64,000 nucleotides of DNA from Promicromonospora sp. MEB111 (GTDB lineage: Bacteria; Actinomycetota; Actinomycetes; Actinomycetales; Cellulomonadaceae): positions 425,725 through 489,724 of the forward strand of contig NZ_JARVSD010000008.1 in NCBI RefSeq assembly GCF_030209445.1, given 5' to 3'. Shown piece after piece: positions 17,093 to 24,511 of this stretch. The notes under the pieces were generated by a model. The model was not told where the DNA came from, searched no databases, and was given only the letters and a program-made list of their open reading frames with translations. Numbering within the stretch: the stretch's first letter is position 1; each line of letters opens with the position of its first letter. The translations under genes and the position numbers were made by a program.

Positions 17093-18361
17093 ATGCACGC
17101 ACACGGCAAGAGGCCGCTGGCCACGCTCGTGGGACTGCCCGCGGTGGTCGGCGTCGTGGCGGCGGTGCTCGCCACGGCCTTCACCTCGCTGGTCCACGGC
17201 GGCGAGCAGCTCTTCTGGACGTGGCTCCCCGAGACGCTCGGGCTGGACGGCGTGCCGTGGTGGTGGGTTCTGCTCCTGCTGCTGGTCGGCGCGGCCGGGG
17301 TCGCGGCCGCGACGCGCCTGCCGGGGCACGGCGGGCACCACCCGCTGGACGGGTTCGCCTTCGACATCACGGCGCGTGAGCTGCCCTCGACGCTCCTCGC
17401 GGCGGCCTCGTCCCTGGTGTTCGGCGTCGTGCTCGGGCCGGAGGCCCCGCTGCTCGCCATCGGCACCAGCCTCGGGTTCGCGGTGCACCGCCGGCTCGGC
17501 ACCGACGCGTCGCGCGTGCTCGTCATGGCGGCCGCCGCGGCGGCGCTCGGCGTCGTCCTGGGCAATCCCGTCGTGACCATGCTGCTCGTCCTGGAGGCGA
17601 TGTTCCTCTCGTCCCGTCCGCGCCCGGAGCAGCCGCTGTACCAGGTGGTCCCGATCCTCTCGGCGCTGGGCGCGGGCTACGTCGTGCGGATCGGCATCGA
17701 CGACTGGCCGGGCACCCACGTCCCCGAGCTGACCATGGGCGACATCGGCACGTACCCGGCTCTGCACGTGATCGACCTGGTGGGCGGGGTCGTGGTGGCG
17801 CTGGTCGCGGCGGGACTGATCATCGCGGCCATGCGGGGTGGCAGCGGCGCGCGGCGCCTGGCGGCCCGGCGCCCGTTCGTGGCGCTGATCGTCGGGGCCC
17901 TGACGATCGGCGGGCTCGCGGTGCTCACCCGGGCCGGCACGGGGGTGGACGTGAGCACCGTGCTGTTCTCCGGGCAGCAGTCCCTGTCCACGGTGACGGC
18001 GTCCACCGCGGCGGGGACGCTGCTGGTCGTCGCCGTCGTGAAGTCCGCCGCCTACTCCGTGAGCCTGGGCACCGGGTTCCACGGCGGGACGATCTTCCCG
18101 TCGGTGTTCATCGGGGCGACGGTCGGCGCGGCGGCCGCCCTGCTGGTGCCCGGGACGGCGCTGGCGCCGCAGGTGGCCTGCGGCATCGCCGCGGGCGTGG
18201 CGGCCGCGGCCGGCATGCCGGTCACGGCCCTCGTCCTCGCGCTCCTGCTGTGCGTGAGCGCGGGTCCCGCCGTCACCGTCCCCGCGATCCTCGGGGCGCT
18301 CGTGGGCACGCTGCTCAAGGGGCTGCTGAACGCCCGCCGGCCCGCCACGGTCGAGTCATGA
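17093..18361 (+). CDS. ClC family chloride channel/antiporter-like membrane protein
   Basis: The 422-aa polytopic protein has ClC signatures: GVVLGPEAPLLAIGTSLG (corresponding to GxEGP) and GTGFHGGTIFPSVFIGATVG (GGxFxP). At least ten hydrophobic segments are visible. The family moves chloride or fluoride, as channels or proton-coupled exchangers. The gating Glu is present within GPEAP, so exchange is possible. The ATG at 17093 follows AGGGG by 7 nt; a GTG at 17087 is less well placed. Its stop overlaps the next start as ATGA, so it is coupled to the cation/proton antiporter. Confidence 0.87.
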   Translation: MHAHGKRPLATLVGLPAVVGVVAAVLATAFTSLVHGGEQLFWTWLPETLGLDGVPWWWVLLLLLVGAAGVAAATRLPGHGGHHPLDGFAFDITARELPSTLLAAASSLVFGVVLGPEAPLLAIGTSLGFAVHRRLGTDASRVLVMAAAAAALGVVLGNPVVTMLLVLEAMFLSSRPRPEQPLYQVVPILSALGAGYVVRIGIDDWPGTHVPELTMGDIGTYPALHVIDLVGGVVVALVAAGLIIAAMRGGSGARRLAARRPFVALIVGALTIGGLAVLTRAGTGVDVSTVLFSGQQSLSTVTASTAAGTLLVVAVVKSAAYSVSLGTGFHGGTIFPSVFIGATVGAAAALLVPGTALAPQVACGIAAGVAAAAGMPVTALVLALLLCVSAGPAVTVPAILGALVGTLLKGLLNARRPATVES

Positions 18362-19527
18362 ACGTCTACGCGCCGCTCGTGCCCGTGTTCGTGGTGGCCC
18401 TGCTCGCGCCGCTGCTGACCGGGCTGATGCCGGTGCGGGCGCGGCTGCCCCAGGTGGTGCTGCTCCTGCTGGGCGGCGTGCTCATCGGCCCGGCGGTGCT
18501 CGGGCTCGCCGCACCCGACGACGTCACGCTCCTGTCCGACCTCGGGATGGGCTTCCTCTTCCTCCTCGCGGGCTACGAGCTGCAGCCGAGCCACCTGCGC
18601 GAGCGGCTCGGCCGCCGTGCCGGCGCGGCGTGGGGCACCTCGCTGGTGCTGGCGGCGGTGGTGGTCCTCGTGCTCATCCGGCCGGACGAGGAGGAGGAGC
18701 TGGCGGCCGGGGCGATCGCGCTGACCACCACCGCGCTCGGCGTGGTCCTCCCGGTCCTGCGGGACGCCGGCCGGCTCGACTCCCCGTTCGGCCGGGCCGT
18801 CCTCGTGGTCGGCGCGTACGGCGAGCTCGGGCCCATCGTCGCCATGGCGCTGCTGCTCGGGACCCGCGGCTCGGGGGCCGCCGCCGTCCTGCTGGTGCTG
18901 TTCGCGGTCCTGGCCGTCGCCGTGGCCCTGGTGCCGGGCTTCCGGGCACCGGTGGCCGTGCGGCTCGTCCAGGACTCCGAGCACGGCACCGGGCAGAGCA
19001 CGCTGCGGCTCACGGTGCTGCTGCTCGTGGGCCTGCTCGCGGTCGCCTCGGCGTTCGGGTTCGACGCCGTGCTCGGTGCGTTCGTGGGCGGCATGGTGCT
19101 GCGGCGCTGGGCGCCCGGCGACGTCGGGCGCCTGGAGAAGAAGCTCGACGCCGTGGCGTTCGGCGTGTTCGTCCCCGTGTTCTTCGTGAGCTCGGGCATG
19201 GCACTGGACGTGGCCTCCATCGCCGCCGCACCCGCCCTGCCCCTGGTGCTGTTCGCCCTGATGGTGCTGGTCCGCGGCGGGCCGGTGCTGCTGTGGCTGC
19301 GCCGGGAGCTGCCCACCGGGGAACGGGTCCAGGCCGCGCTCTACTCAGCGACCGCCCTCCCGCTGCTCGTCGCGCTGACGGGGATCGCGGTGGAGCGCGG
19401 GATCATGTCCGCGCAGACGGGGGCGGCGCTCGTCGGCGCCGGGGTGCTCTCCGTGATCGTGCTGCCCCTGGTGGCGGGCCGTATCCCGGTACGCGGCGGC
19501 GAGCCGGCCGAGCACGGGACCAGGTGA
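18358..19527 (+). CDS. CPA2-type cation/proton antiporter (sodium/hydrogen exchanger domain)
   Basis: The 389-aa membrane protein has about 12 hydrophobic segments and the Na/H exchanger domain pattern: LPQVVLLLLGGVLIGPAVLG, GMGFLFLLAGYEL and AFVGGMVLRRW. No C-terminal RCK (TrkA-N) domain is present. It is coupled to the ClC gene by an ATGA overlap, which suggests combined ion and pH homeostasis. The transported cation is unknown. It converges with the merR gene. Confidence 0.87.
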   Translation: MNVYAPLVPVFVVALLAPLLTGLMPVRARLPQVVLLLLGGVLIGPAVLGLAAPDDVTLLSDLGMGFLFLLAGYELQPSHLRERLGRRAGAAWGTSLVLAAVVVLVLIRPDEEEELAAGAIALTTTALGVVLPVLRDAGRLDSPFGRAVLVVGAYGELGPIVAMALLLGTRGSGAAAVLLVLFAVLAVAVALVPGFRAPVAVRLVQDSEHGTGQSTLRLTVLLLVGLLAVASAFGFDAVLGAFVGGMVLRRWAPGDVGRLEKKLDAVAFGVFVPVFFVSSGMALDVASIAAAPALPLVLFALMVLVRGGPVLLWLRRELPTGERVQAALYSATALPLLVALTGIAVERGIMSAQTGAALVGAGVLSVIVLPLVAGRIPVRGGEPAEHGTR

Positions 19528-19540
19528 CCGGACGGCGGGC

Positions 19541-19930
19541 CTACGGGTGGCTCGCCGTGACGTCGATGACCTGGTCGAGCCGGTCCAGGGCGGTCTGCAG
19601 CTCGTCGATCCGGGCCCGGATCCGGTCGCGCTCGGCGTGCAGCATGGTGCGCTGCTCGGCGTCCGTGTGCCCGGACTCGATGCACGGCAGCAGCTCCGCG
19701 ATGTTGCGGCTGGTCAGGCCGGCGGCGTACATCTGCTGGAAGAAGCGCACGCGCTCCACCGTGTCGGGCTGGTAGAGGCGCTGACCCGACGGGCTGCGCC
19801 CCGCGGTGAGCAGCCCCTGCTGCTCGTAGTACCGCACGGCGCGCACCGAGACGCCGGCGCCCCGCGCCACCTCGCCGATGCGGATCAGCGGCTCCGTTCC
19901 TACCTCGGCCGCTGCCTCGGTGACCGTCAT
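19541..19930 (-). CDS. MerR family transcriptional regulator
   Basis: The 129-aa protein has the MerR winged helix (LIRIGEVARGAGVSVRAVRYYEQQGLL, then GQRLYQPDTVERVRFFQQMYAAGLT) and a C-terminal dimerisation helix. There is no Cys cluster in the C-terminus, so it is not an evident metal or SoxR-type iron-sulfur sensor. The ATG at 19930 has GGAAGGGG upstream; an ATG at 19954 would add eight residues. It is divergent from an SDR gene, with a typical MerR dyad between them. Confidence 0.9.
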   Translation of the reverse strand: MTVTEAAAEVGTEPLIRIGEVARGAGVSVRAVRYYEQQGLLTAGRSPSGQRLYQPDTVERVRFFQQMYAAGLTSRNIAELLPCIESGHTDAEQRTMLHAERDRIRARIDELQTALDRLDQVIDVTASHP

Positions 19931-19956
19931 CACTGCCCCTTCCGGCGACTCCATGC

Positions 19957-19988
19957 TTGACCCTGACGTCAGCGTCAGGTTTTAGCGT
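19957..19988 (+). promoter_or_regulatory. MerR-type stretched promoter with 7-4-7 dyad
   Basis: CCTGACG, TCAG, CGTCAGG (19962-19979) is a perfect 18-bp dyad of the SoxR/MerR geometry. It lies inside a long 20-bp spacer between TTGACC (19957-19962) and TAGCGT (19983-19988), as expected for MerR activation by DNA untwisting. Transcription would start at or just before the SDR ATG at 19996. Confidence 0.7.
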
Positions 19989-19995
19989 ACCGGAC

Positions 19996-20724
19996 ATGGA
20001 CATCAACAACTCAGTCGCCCTCGTCACCGGAGCCAACCGCGGGCTCGGCCGCGCCTTCGCCCAGCGGCTCCTCGACCGGGGCGCACGCAAGGTCTACGCA
20101 ACGGCCCGCCGGGCCGGGACCGTGGACCTGCCCGGCGTGGAGGTGCTGGCCCTCGACGTCACCGACCCCGCGTCCGTGCGCGCCGCCGCCGAGGCGGCCT
20201 CGGACGTCACGCTGCTGGTCAACAACGCCGGCATCACCACGGGTACCAACCTCGTGACCGGTCCGCTCGACGACGTCCGGCACGAGCTGGAGACCAACCT
20301 GTTCGGCAGCCTGACGATGATCCGGGAGCTCGCCCCGGCGCTCGCCGCGAACGGTGGCGGCGCCGTCGTCAACGTCCTGTCCGCCATGTCGTGGTTCGGG
20401 CTCGACGGCGCCAACGCGTACCACCTGAGCAAGGCCGCGGCCTGGGCCATGACCAACGGCGTACGCCTGGAGCTGGCCGGGCAGGGCACGCTCGTGACGG
20501 CCGTCCACCTGGGCCTGGCCGACACCGACATGTCGGCGGGCTGGTCCGTCGACAAGATCGCGCCGTCGGACCTGGCGGACGCCGCGCTCGACGGCGTCGA
20601 GGCGGGCTCGGCCGAGGTGCTCGCCGACCAGTGGAGCCGGGACGTCAAGGCCCGGCTGCTGCTGACCCCGGAGGAGCGGGACGCCGCTACCGCGCGGGGC
20701 CTGGCGGCGATGTCGGCGGGCTGA
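19996..20724 (+). CDS. Short-chain dehydrogenase/reductase (SDR)
   Basis: The 242-aa Rossmann protein has the cofactor loop VTGANRGLGRAF, LVNNAGI, the catalytic Ser (VLSAMSW) and the YHLSK active-site pair. The ARR after the second strand suggests NADP(H) preference. The substrate is not inferable. The ATG is about 7 nt after the putative -10, so the mRNA is probably leaderless. It is controlled by the divergent MerR gene. Its 3' end overlaps the convergent methyltransferase gene by 38 bp. Confidence 0.92.
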   Translation: MDINNSVALVTGANRGLGRAFAQRLLDRGARKVYATARRAGTVDLPGVEVLALDVTDPASVRAAAEAASDVTLLVNNAGITTGTNLVTGPLDDVRHELETNLFGSLTMIRELAPALAANGGGAVVNVLSAMSWFGLDGANAYHLSKAAAWAMTNGVRLELAGQGTLVTAVHLGLADTDMSAGWSVDKIAPSDLADAALDGVEAGSAEVLADQWSRDVKARLLLTPEERDAATARGLAAMSAG

Positions 20725-21346
20725 GCTCCGGCCGGCGGGCCGCGAGCCGCTCGATGACGCCCCGGTTGAACCGGTCGTGCCGCTCGATCCGTAGCCCCGC
20801 TGCCTGGACGTGCAGCAGCGGACGGCGCCGGAAGTGCTCGTTCTCGACCCGCACGCTGTACTGCTCGGCGACCGCCTGGAGCATGCGGATCGGCGCCGAG
20901 GTGCTGACCACGTGGTCGGCCAGCAGCAGCAGGCCGCCGGGCCGCAGCACCCGCACCATCTCGTCGACCGCGCCGCGGTCGTCGGGCACGGCGCACAGCC
21001 CGAACGTGCAGACCACGGTGTCGAACGAGGCGTCGTCGAACTCCAGGCGCTGGGCGTCGCCGACGCGCAGGTCGACCGCGCGGCCCAGCTCGGCGGCGTG
21101 CCGGCGGGCCCGGTCCAGCATGGCGGGGCTCAGGTCCATCCCGGTCAGGGTGGCCCCGGCGGGATACCGGCCCAGGTTCAGACCCGTGCCGACGGCGACC
21201 TCCAGGACCTCGCCGGCGGCCTGCCGGCACACCCAGTCCCGGGTGTCGCCGAACATCCGCTCGGCGCGGTCCATCTTGCGGTCGTAGCCCGCCGCCTGCC
21301 GGTCCCAGTGCCGGCGGATCCGGTCCGGGCCGGGTGATCTGACCAT
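20687..21346 (-). CDS. Class I SAM-dependent methyltransferase
   Basis: The 219-aa protein has motif I VLEVAVGTGLNLGRY, the acidic LTGMDLSPAMLDRAR, DAQRLEFDDASFDTVVCTFGLC (motif II region) and LRPGGLLLLADHV. This is the UbiE/methyltransferase-11 type. The substrate is unknown. The ATG at 21346 was chosen where homology begins. It lies downstream of the NlpC/P60 gene on the same strand but is separated from it by a long hairpin. Confidence 0.9.
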   Translation of the reverse strand: MVRSPGPDRIRRHWDRQAAGYDRKMDRAERMFGDTRDWVCRQAAGEVLEVAVGTGLNLGRYPAGATLTGMDLSPAMLDRARRHAAELGRAVDLRVGDAQRLEFDDASFDTVVCTFGLCAVPDDRGAVDEMVRVLRPGGLLLLADHVVSTSAPIRMLQAVAEQYSVRVENEHFRRRPLLHVQAAGLRIERHDRFNRGVIERLAARRPELSPPTSPPGPAR

Positions 21347-21374
21347 GGCGCCTCGTTCGGTGGTCGGGAAACGA

Positions 21375-21429
21375 ATCGGGCGGTGTTGCGGGGAGTCGAC
21401 GTCGTCCACTCTCCGCAACACCGCCCGAT
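21375..21429. terminator. Long perfect hairpin after the NlpC/P60 gene
   Basis: Arms 21375-21391 and 21413-21429 (ATCGGGCGGTGTTGCGG and its exact complement) make a 17-bp stem, extended inward by GGAGT/ACTCT with one wobble. It lies 15 nt after the stop of the NlpC/P60 gene and 29 nt before the methyltransferase start, so it probably insulates the two. Confidence 0.65.
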
Positions 21430-21443
21430 GGCGCTACCTGGCG

Positions 21444-22202
21444 TCAGCCGACCCGCAGGAAGGTCGGGTTGGACTGCCAGATGCTGGTGTACCGCACGCT
21501 CTTGCCGGGGACCGGCGCCTCGATCTGCATGCCGTTGCCCGCGTAGATCGCGATGTGACCGGGGGTCCAGATCAGGTCGCCCGCCTGGGCCTCGGCCCAC
21601 GACACCGGCGTGCCGGCGTACAGCTGCTGGGACGAGGTGCGCGGCAGGTCGATGCCCACCTGCGCGAACACGTAGGACGTGAAGCCGGAGCAGTCGAACC
21701 CGGACGGGGTGGTGCCGCCCCACACGTACGGGACACCCAGGTACCGCATCGCGATGGACACCACCGACGCGCCCCGCTCCTTGGCGGCGCGCTCGGCCTC
21801 CTCGGCCTCGATCTTCGCCTGGTACTCGGCGTTCTCCGTCGCGGAGACCACGGAGACCGCCGACTTCTCCAGCGTCAGCTGCGCGTCCGCGGCGACGGTG
21901 ATCATCGGCGAGGCGGAGACCGACTCCCGGGCCTGGGCGGTCAGCGCGTTGAGGTCCGCGGTGTTGAGCGCGCCCTGGACGGGCTGGCCCTGCAGCGCCG
22001 TCGTAGCAGGTGCCGCCTGGGCCGGGGTGGCGATGAGCGACAGCAGCACGCCGCCGCCGGCCGCCGCGACGACCGCACCACGTCCGGCGAACGAGCTGAC
22101 CTGCTCGCCCGCGGCGCGCGCGACGCCGGCCAGGGGGCGGTGCGCCGCCCGGTGCCGGCCGCGTGCACGGGGGAGTGCGGCCGGTTCGAGGTTGGGATCC
22201 AT
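21444..22202 (-). CDS. Secreted NlpC/P60 family peptidoglycan endopeptidase
   Basis: The 252-aa protein has an N-terminal export segment (VVAAAGGGVLLSLIATPAQAAPA, about residues 45-65), a charged helical middle (AEYQAKIEAEEAERAAKERG) and a C-terminal NlpC/P60 domain. The catalytic Cys is near residue 171 in FDCSGF and the His is in GHIAIYAG. Such enzymes cut D-Glu-mDAP-type bonds in peptidoglycan during growth or separation. The ATG at 22202 follows an AAAGG site. The promoter region carries an MtrA-like direct repeat; there is no room for a c-di-AMP riboswitch in the 70-nt leader. Confidence 0.92.
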   Translation of the reverse strand: MDPNLEPAALPRARGRHRAAHRPLAGVARAAGEQVSSFAGRGAVVAAAGGGVLLSLIATPAQAAPATTALQGQPVQGALNTADLNALTAQARESVSASPMITVAADAQLTLEKSAVSVVSATENAEYQAKIEAEEAERAAKERGASVVSIAMRYLGVPYVWGGTTPSGFDCSGFTSYVFAQVGIDLPRTSSQQLYAGTPVSWAEAQAGDLIWTPGHIAIYAGNGMQIEAPVPGKSVRYTSIWQSNPTFLRVG

Positions 22203-22277
22203 GAAGGCTGGGACCTTTCTGGTTCGGAAGACAAAGCGCACACGCGGCGTCGTGGTGGGCCGAGCCGAGGTGCGCCC

Positions 22278-22333
22278 ACACTAGCGCCTCCTCCGGCGGT
22301 GCGGGACCCACCTGGCGTGATCTTTTCGTGATC
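22278..22333 (-). promoter_or_regulatory. NlpC/P60 promoter with MtrA-like direct repeat
   Basis: TAGTGT (22283-22278, minus strand) is a good -10 without a recognisable -35. Upstream, two GTGATC units (22317-22322 and 22328-22333) repeat with an 11-bp period, the geometry of OmpR-family response regulators such as MtrA, which controls cell-wall hydrolase genes in actinobacteria. The assignment to MtrA is inference. Confidence 0.5.
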
Positions 22334-22390
22334 GACCCCGCCGGGTTACCGCGGGACGGGCGGTCGGCGCCCGTCCCGCGGCCCGCCGGC

Positions 22391-24187
22391 CTACTGCGGG
22401 ACGCTCCAGACCTGGGTCCAGAGCCCGTTGCAGTCGTAGATCTGCAGGTCGGTCCCATCGGCGGTGTTGCCCTGGGGCACGTCCAGGCAGCGGCCCGACT
22501 GCGGGTTGTACAGCGAGCCGTCCGCCCGCGCGTCCCACTGCTGCGCCCCGGAGCCGTTGCACTCCCAGAGCTGGACCTTGGTGAAGTTCGCGGTGCCGTT
22601 GGCGTCCACGTCGAGGCACCTGCCGAACGCGCGGACCGTGCCGTCCGCGCCCATGGACCAGGTCTGGCCGGTCGCGACCCCGCACGTCCACAGCTGGGCG
22701 GCGTTCCCGTTCACCGCCGTGTTGGTGTCCACGTCGAGGCACTTGCCGCCCGGCGCCCCGACCGGCCCGGTGGGCCCGGGCAGCGAGCCGATGCCGAACC
22801 GCACCTCGCACTGGTTGCCGGTGCCGAGCCACGTCGCCGCGAGGTAGAGGTAGGAGGTCCCGTCCTCGCGGGGGATGGCCGGGGTCGAGTAGCCGGGGCA
22901 CGAGGGCACGCCCGTGGCGTACCCGCCCGTCGGGTTGACGGTGACCGGGGTGGCCGCCTCGGTCCACGCGCCGTTGCCCAGCGAGGTGTTGGCAAACAGC
23001 ACCGTGCCCGACTCCGCGAGGACCGCCTTGTTCCCGGTGGGTCCGGCGACGACGCGCTGGCCCGACAGCAGGACCGTCCCGTTCGGGCCACCTCCCGGGA
23101 CCCAGGAGATGTACGGGGTGTGCAGGAGCTCGCGCGCGTCGGCCGTGCGCACCAGGGTGCCCGCGTCGCCGGCCGCGCCCCAGTCGTACCCGTTGGCGCT
23201 GCGCTTGACGTACACCTCGCAGGCGTGGTCCGGATCGGTGGCGTCGCGGCACATCTCGTACGCCATCAGGTGGTCGCCGTCCGGCAGCGCGGTGAACGTC
23301 TGCATGCCCGGCCGGCGCAGGTTGTCGGCCGGGAACGAGACGTCGACCGTCATCGACGAGCTCCAGGTGCGGCCGCCGTCCGACGAGGTGTAGTGGCCGA
23401 TCACCTGGTTGTTCGTCGGGGTGTTCGCGGGGCGCTCGTCGGAGATGAAGCAGGCGAGCCGGTCGTCCTCGGTGACCAGGAAGACGGGCTCCCAGATGCC
23501 GTGGCCCCAGGTGTCGGGCTGGCCCGAGGTCTGCGTGCAGTTGGACAGGTACTGCCAGGTGGCGCCGCGGTCGGTGGAGCGGAAGACCTCGACCTTCTGC
23601 GTGCTGTAGTCGCCGACCTGCCAGGCGGTGCCCGCGGCGAGGACGTCGCCGGCCGCCAGGCCGTTGACGGTGCGCGGCACCTCGTACAGGGTCGGGGCCT
23701 CCAGGTCCCAGCCCGGCGTGTTCGACGTGATGGTGGACACCGCGGACCACGACTGGCCGCCGTTGGTGCTGCGGTAGACGGGCAGCGCCGTGGGGGAGCC
23801 GGTGCCGCCGCGCGCGAACGTGGCGAGCATGGTCTGGTTGGCGCTCTGGTCGTGGTCGAGGCGGACCGCGCGTGGGTAGCCGGCGGTCCCGTTCGGGTGC
23901 TGGCCCAGGTCGGGGCTGAACAGCACGTTGCCGGGCAGGGCGGCGGGGGCGACGTCGTCGGTTGCTGCCGTCGCCGTCGTGGTCGCCGTGGTCGTCGTCG
24001 CTGTCGTGGTCGTCGCTGTCGTGACGGATACCGGGCTGGCTGCGCCGGTGGTGCCTGATGCGGTGGTGGCCGGCGTTGCCCCCAGCACCGCCGTCGTGCC
24101 GGCGGGTGCGGTGGCCAGGGCGAACGTCGCCGCGAGGGCGACGGTCAGGGCGGCGTGTCTCCGCGGGGTCGTGAGATGTCGAGACAT
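22391..24187 (-). CDS. Secreted sialidase-fold (GH93-like) hydrolase with ricin-type CBM13 domain
   Basis: The 598-aa product has a signal peptide, a Thr/Ala-rich linker (about residues 40-80), a six-bladed sialidase-type propeller with Asp-box-like SxDxGxTW repeats (STNGGQSWS, STDRGATWQ, SSDGGRTWS) and a C-terminal ricin-B/CBM13 trefoil (three KCLDVD/RCLDV...QxW repeats). The propeller resembles GH93 exo-alpha-1,5-L-arabinanases more than true sialidases; this is judged by eye. It is divergent from, and probably repressed by, the adjacent LacI protein: two operators lie in its promoter. AAGGAGGT precedes the ATG. Confidence 0.82.
   Translation of the reverse strand: MSRHLTTPRRHAALTVALAATFALATAPAGTTAVLGATPATTASGTTGAASPVSVTTATTTTATTTTATTTATAATDDVAPAALPGNVLFSPDLGQHPNGTAGYPRAVRLDHDQSANQTMLATFARGGTGSPTALPVYRSTNGGQSWSAVSTITSNTPGWDLEAPTLYEVPRTVNGLAAGDVLAAGTAWQVGDYSTQKVEVFRSTDRGATWQYLSNCTQTSGQPDTWGHGIWEPVFLVTEDDRLACFISDERPANTPTNNQVIGHYTSSDGGRTWSSSMTVDVSFPADNLRRPGMQTFTALPDGDHLMAYEMCRDATDPDHACEVYVKRSANGYDWGAAGDAGTLVRTADARELLHTPYISWVPGGGPNGTVLLSGQRVVAGPTGNKAVLAESGTVLFANTSLGNGAWTEAATPVTVNPTGGYATGVPSCPGYSTPAIPREDGTSYLYLAATWLGTGNQCEVRFGIGSLPGPTGPVGAPGGKCLDVDTNTAVNGNAAQLWTCGVATGQTWSMGADGTVRAFGRCLDVDANGTANFTKVQLWECNGSGAQQWDARADGSLYNPQSGRCLDVPQGNTADGTDLQIYDCNGLWTQVWSVPQ
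23954..24023. repeat. GTCGTC/GCTGTCGTG microsatellite encoding the Thr-rich linker
   Basis: Imperfect 9-18 bp repeats of GTCGTGGTCGTCGCT type encode the Thr/Ala linker between the signal peptide and propeller of the sialidase-fold enzyme. Such tracts can change length by replication slippage. Confidence 0.6.
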
Positions 24188-24255
24188 GGTGCAGGACCTC
24201 CTTGTCGTGCGCGTGATGTCCGGCAGCGGTGCGGGACGTCGTGCCCGAGATGCAC

Positions 24256-24309
24256 CTTTGCAGACGTTGCAAAGCCAACTGTGGCCCACGATGTGCACAC
24301 GTTGCAAGA
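24256..24309. promoter_or_regulatory. Two LacI operators (O1, O2) before the sialidase-fold gene
   Basis: O1 (24256-24274) is a perfect dyad: CTTTGCA, 5 nt, TGCAAAG. O2 (about 24291-24309) is TGTGCA, C, ACGT, TGCAAG, an imperfect copy. The centres are about 35 bp apart. Both match the operators at 25572-25590 and 25599-25617 by the LacI gene and ABC operon, so this promoter belongs to the same regulon. Confidence 0.75.
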
Positions 24310-24392
24310 CCTGCCGGACGCAAAGTCACGTTCAGGGGCGGGTCGGCGGGATGCCCGGGCGCGCCTTGCGCCGGGATCGGCAGGTCGCCCGA

Positions 24393-24478
24393 AGGTTCGG
24401 CAGTTTGCATTGAGGTCGGCACAGGCCTGTGCCGACCTCAATGCAAAGTGCCGACCCTTGATGCGAACTGCCGAACCT
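24393..24478. repeat. 44-bp spacerless palindrome within tandem repeats
   Basis: Positions 24404-24425 and 24426-24447 are exact reverse complements with no loop (left arm starts TTTGCATTGAGG, centre ACAGGCCTGT). Outer arms AGGTTCGGCAGT (24393) and ACTGCCGAACCT (24467) extend the symmetry after a 19-nt interruption. The right half also reads as a tandem array of units starting TGCCGA, about 19-20 bp each. It lies 34 nt after the LacI stop and may terminate that gene. Confidence 0.75.
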
Positions 24479-24511
24479 GACGCCGCCGCCTACTCCAGGA
24501 CGGCCGCCGCG

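Noticed and set aside
22203..22333. Possible c-di-AMP (ydaO-type) riboswitch before the NlpC/P60 gene
   Set aside because: The leader from the likely -10 is only about 70 nt, too short for the riboswitch, and no conserved GGGGAA/GAGGG cores are visible.
24393..24478. Palindrome as an insertion-sequence end or attachment site
   Set aside because: No transposase or integrase and no second copy in the window, so no mobile element call can be supported.
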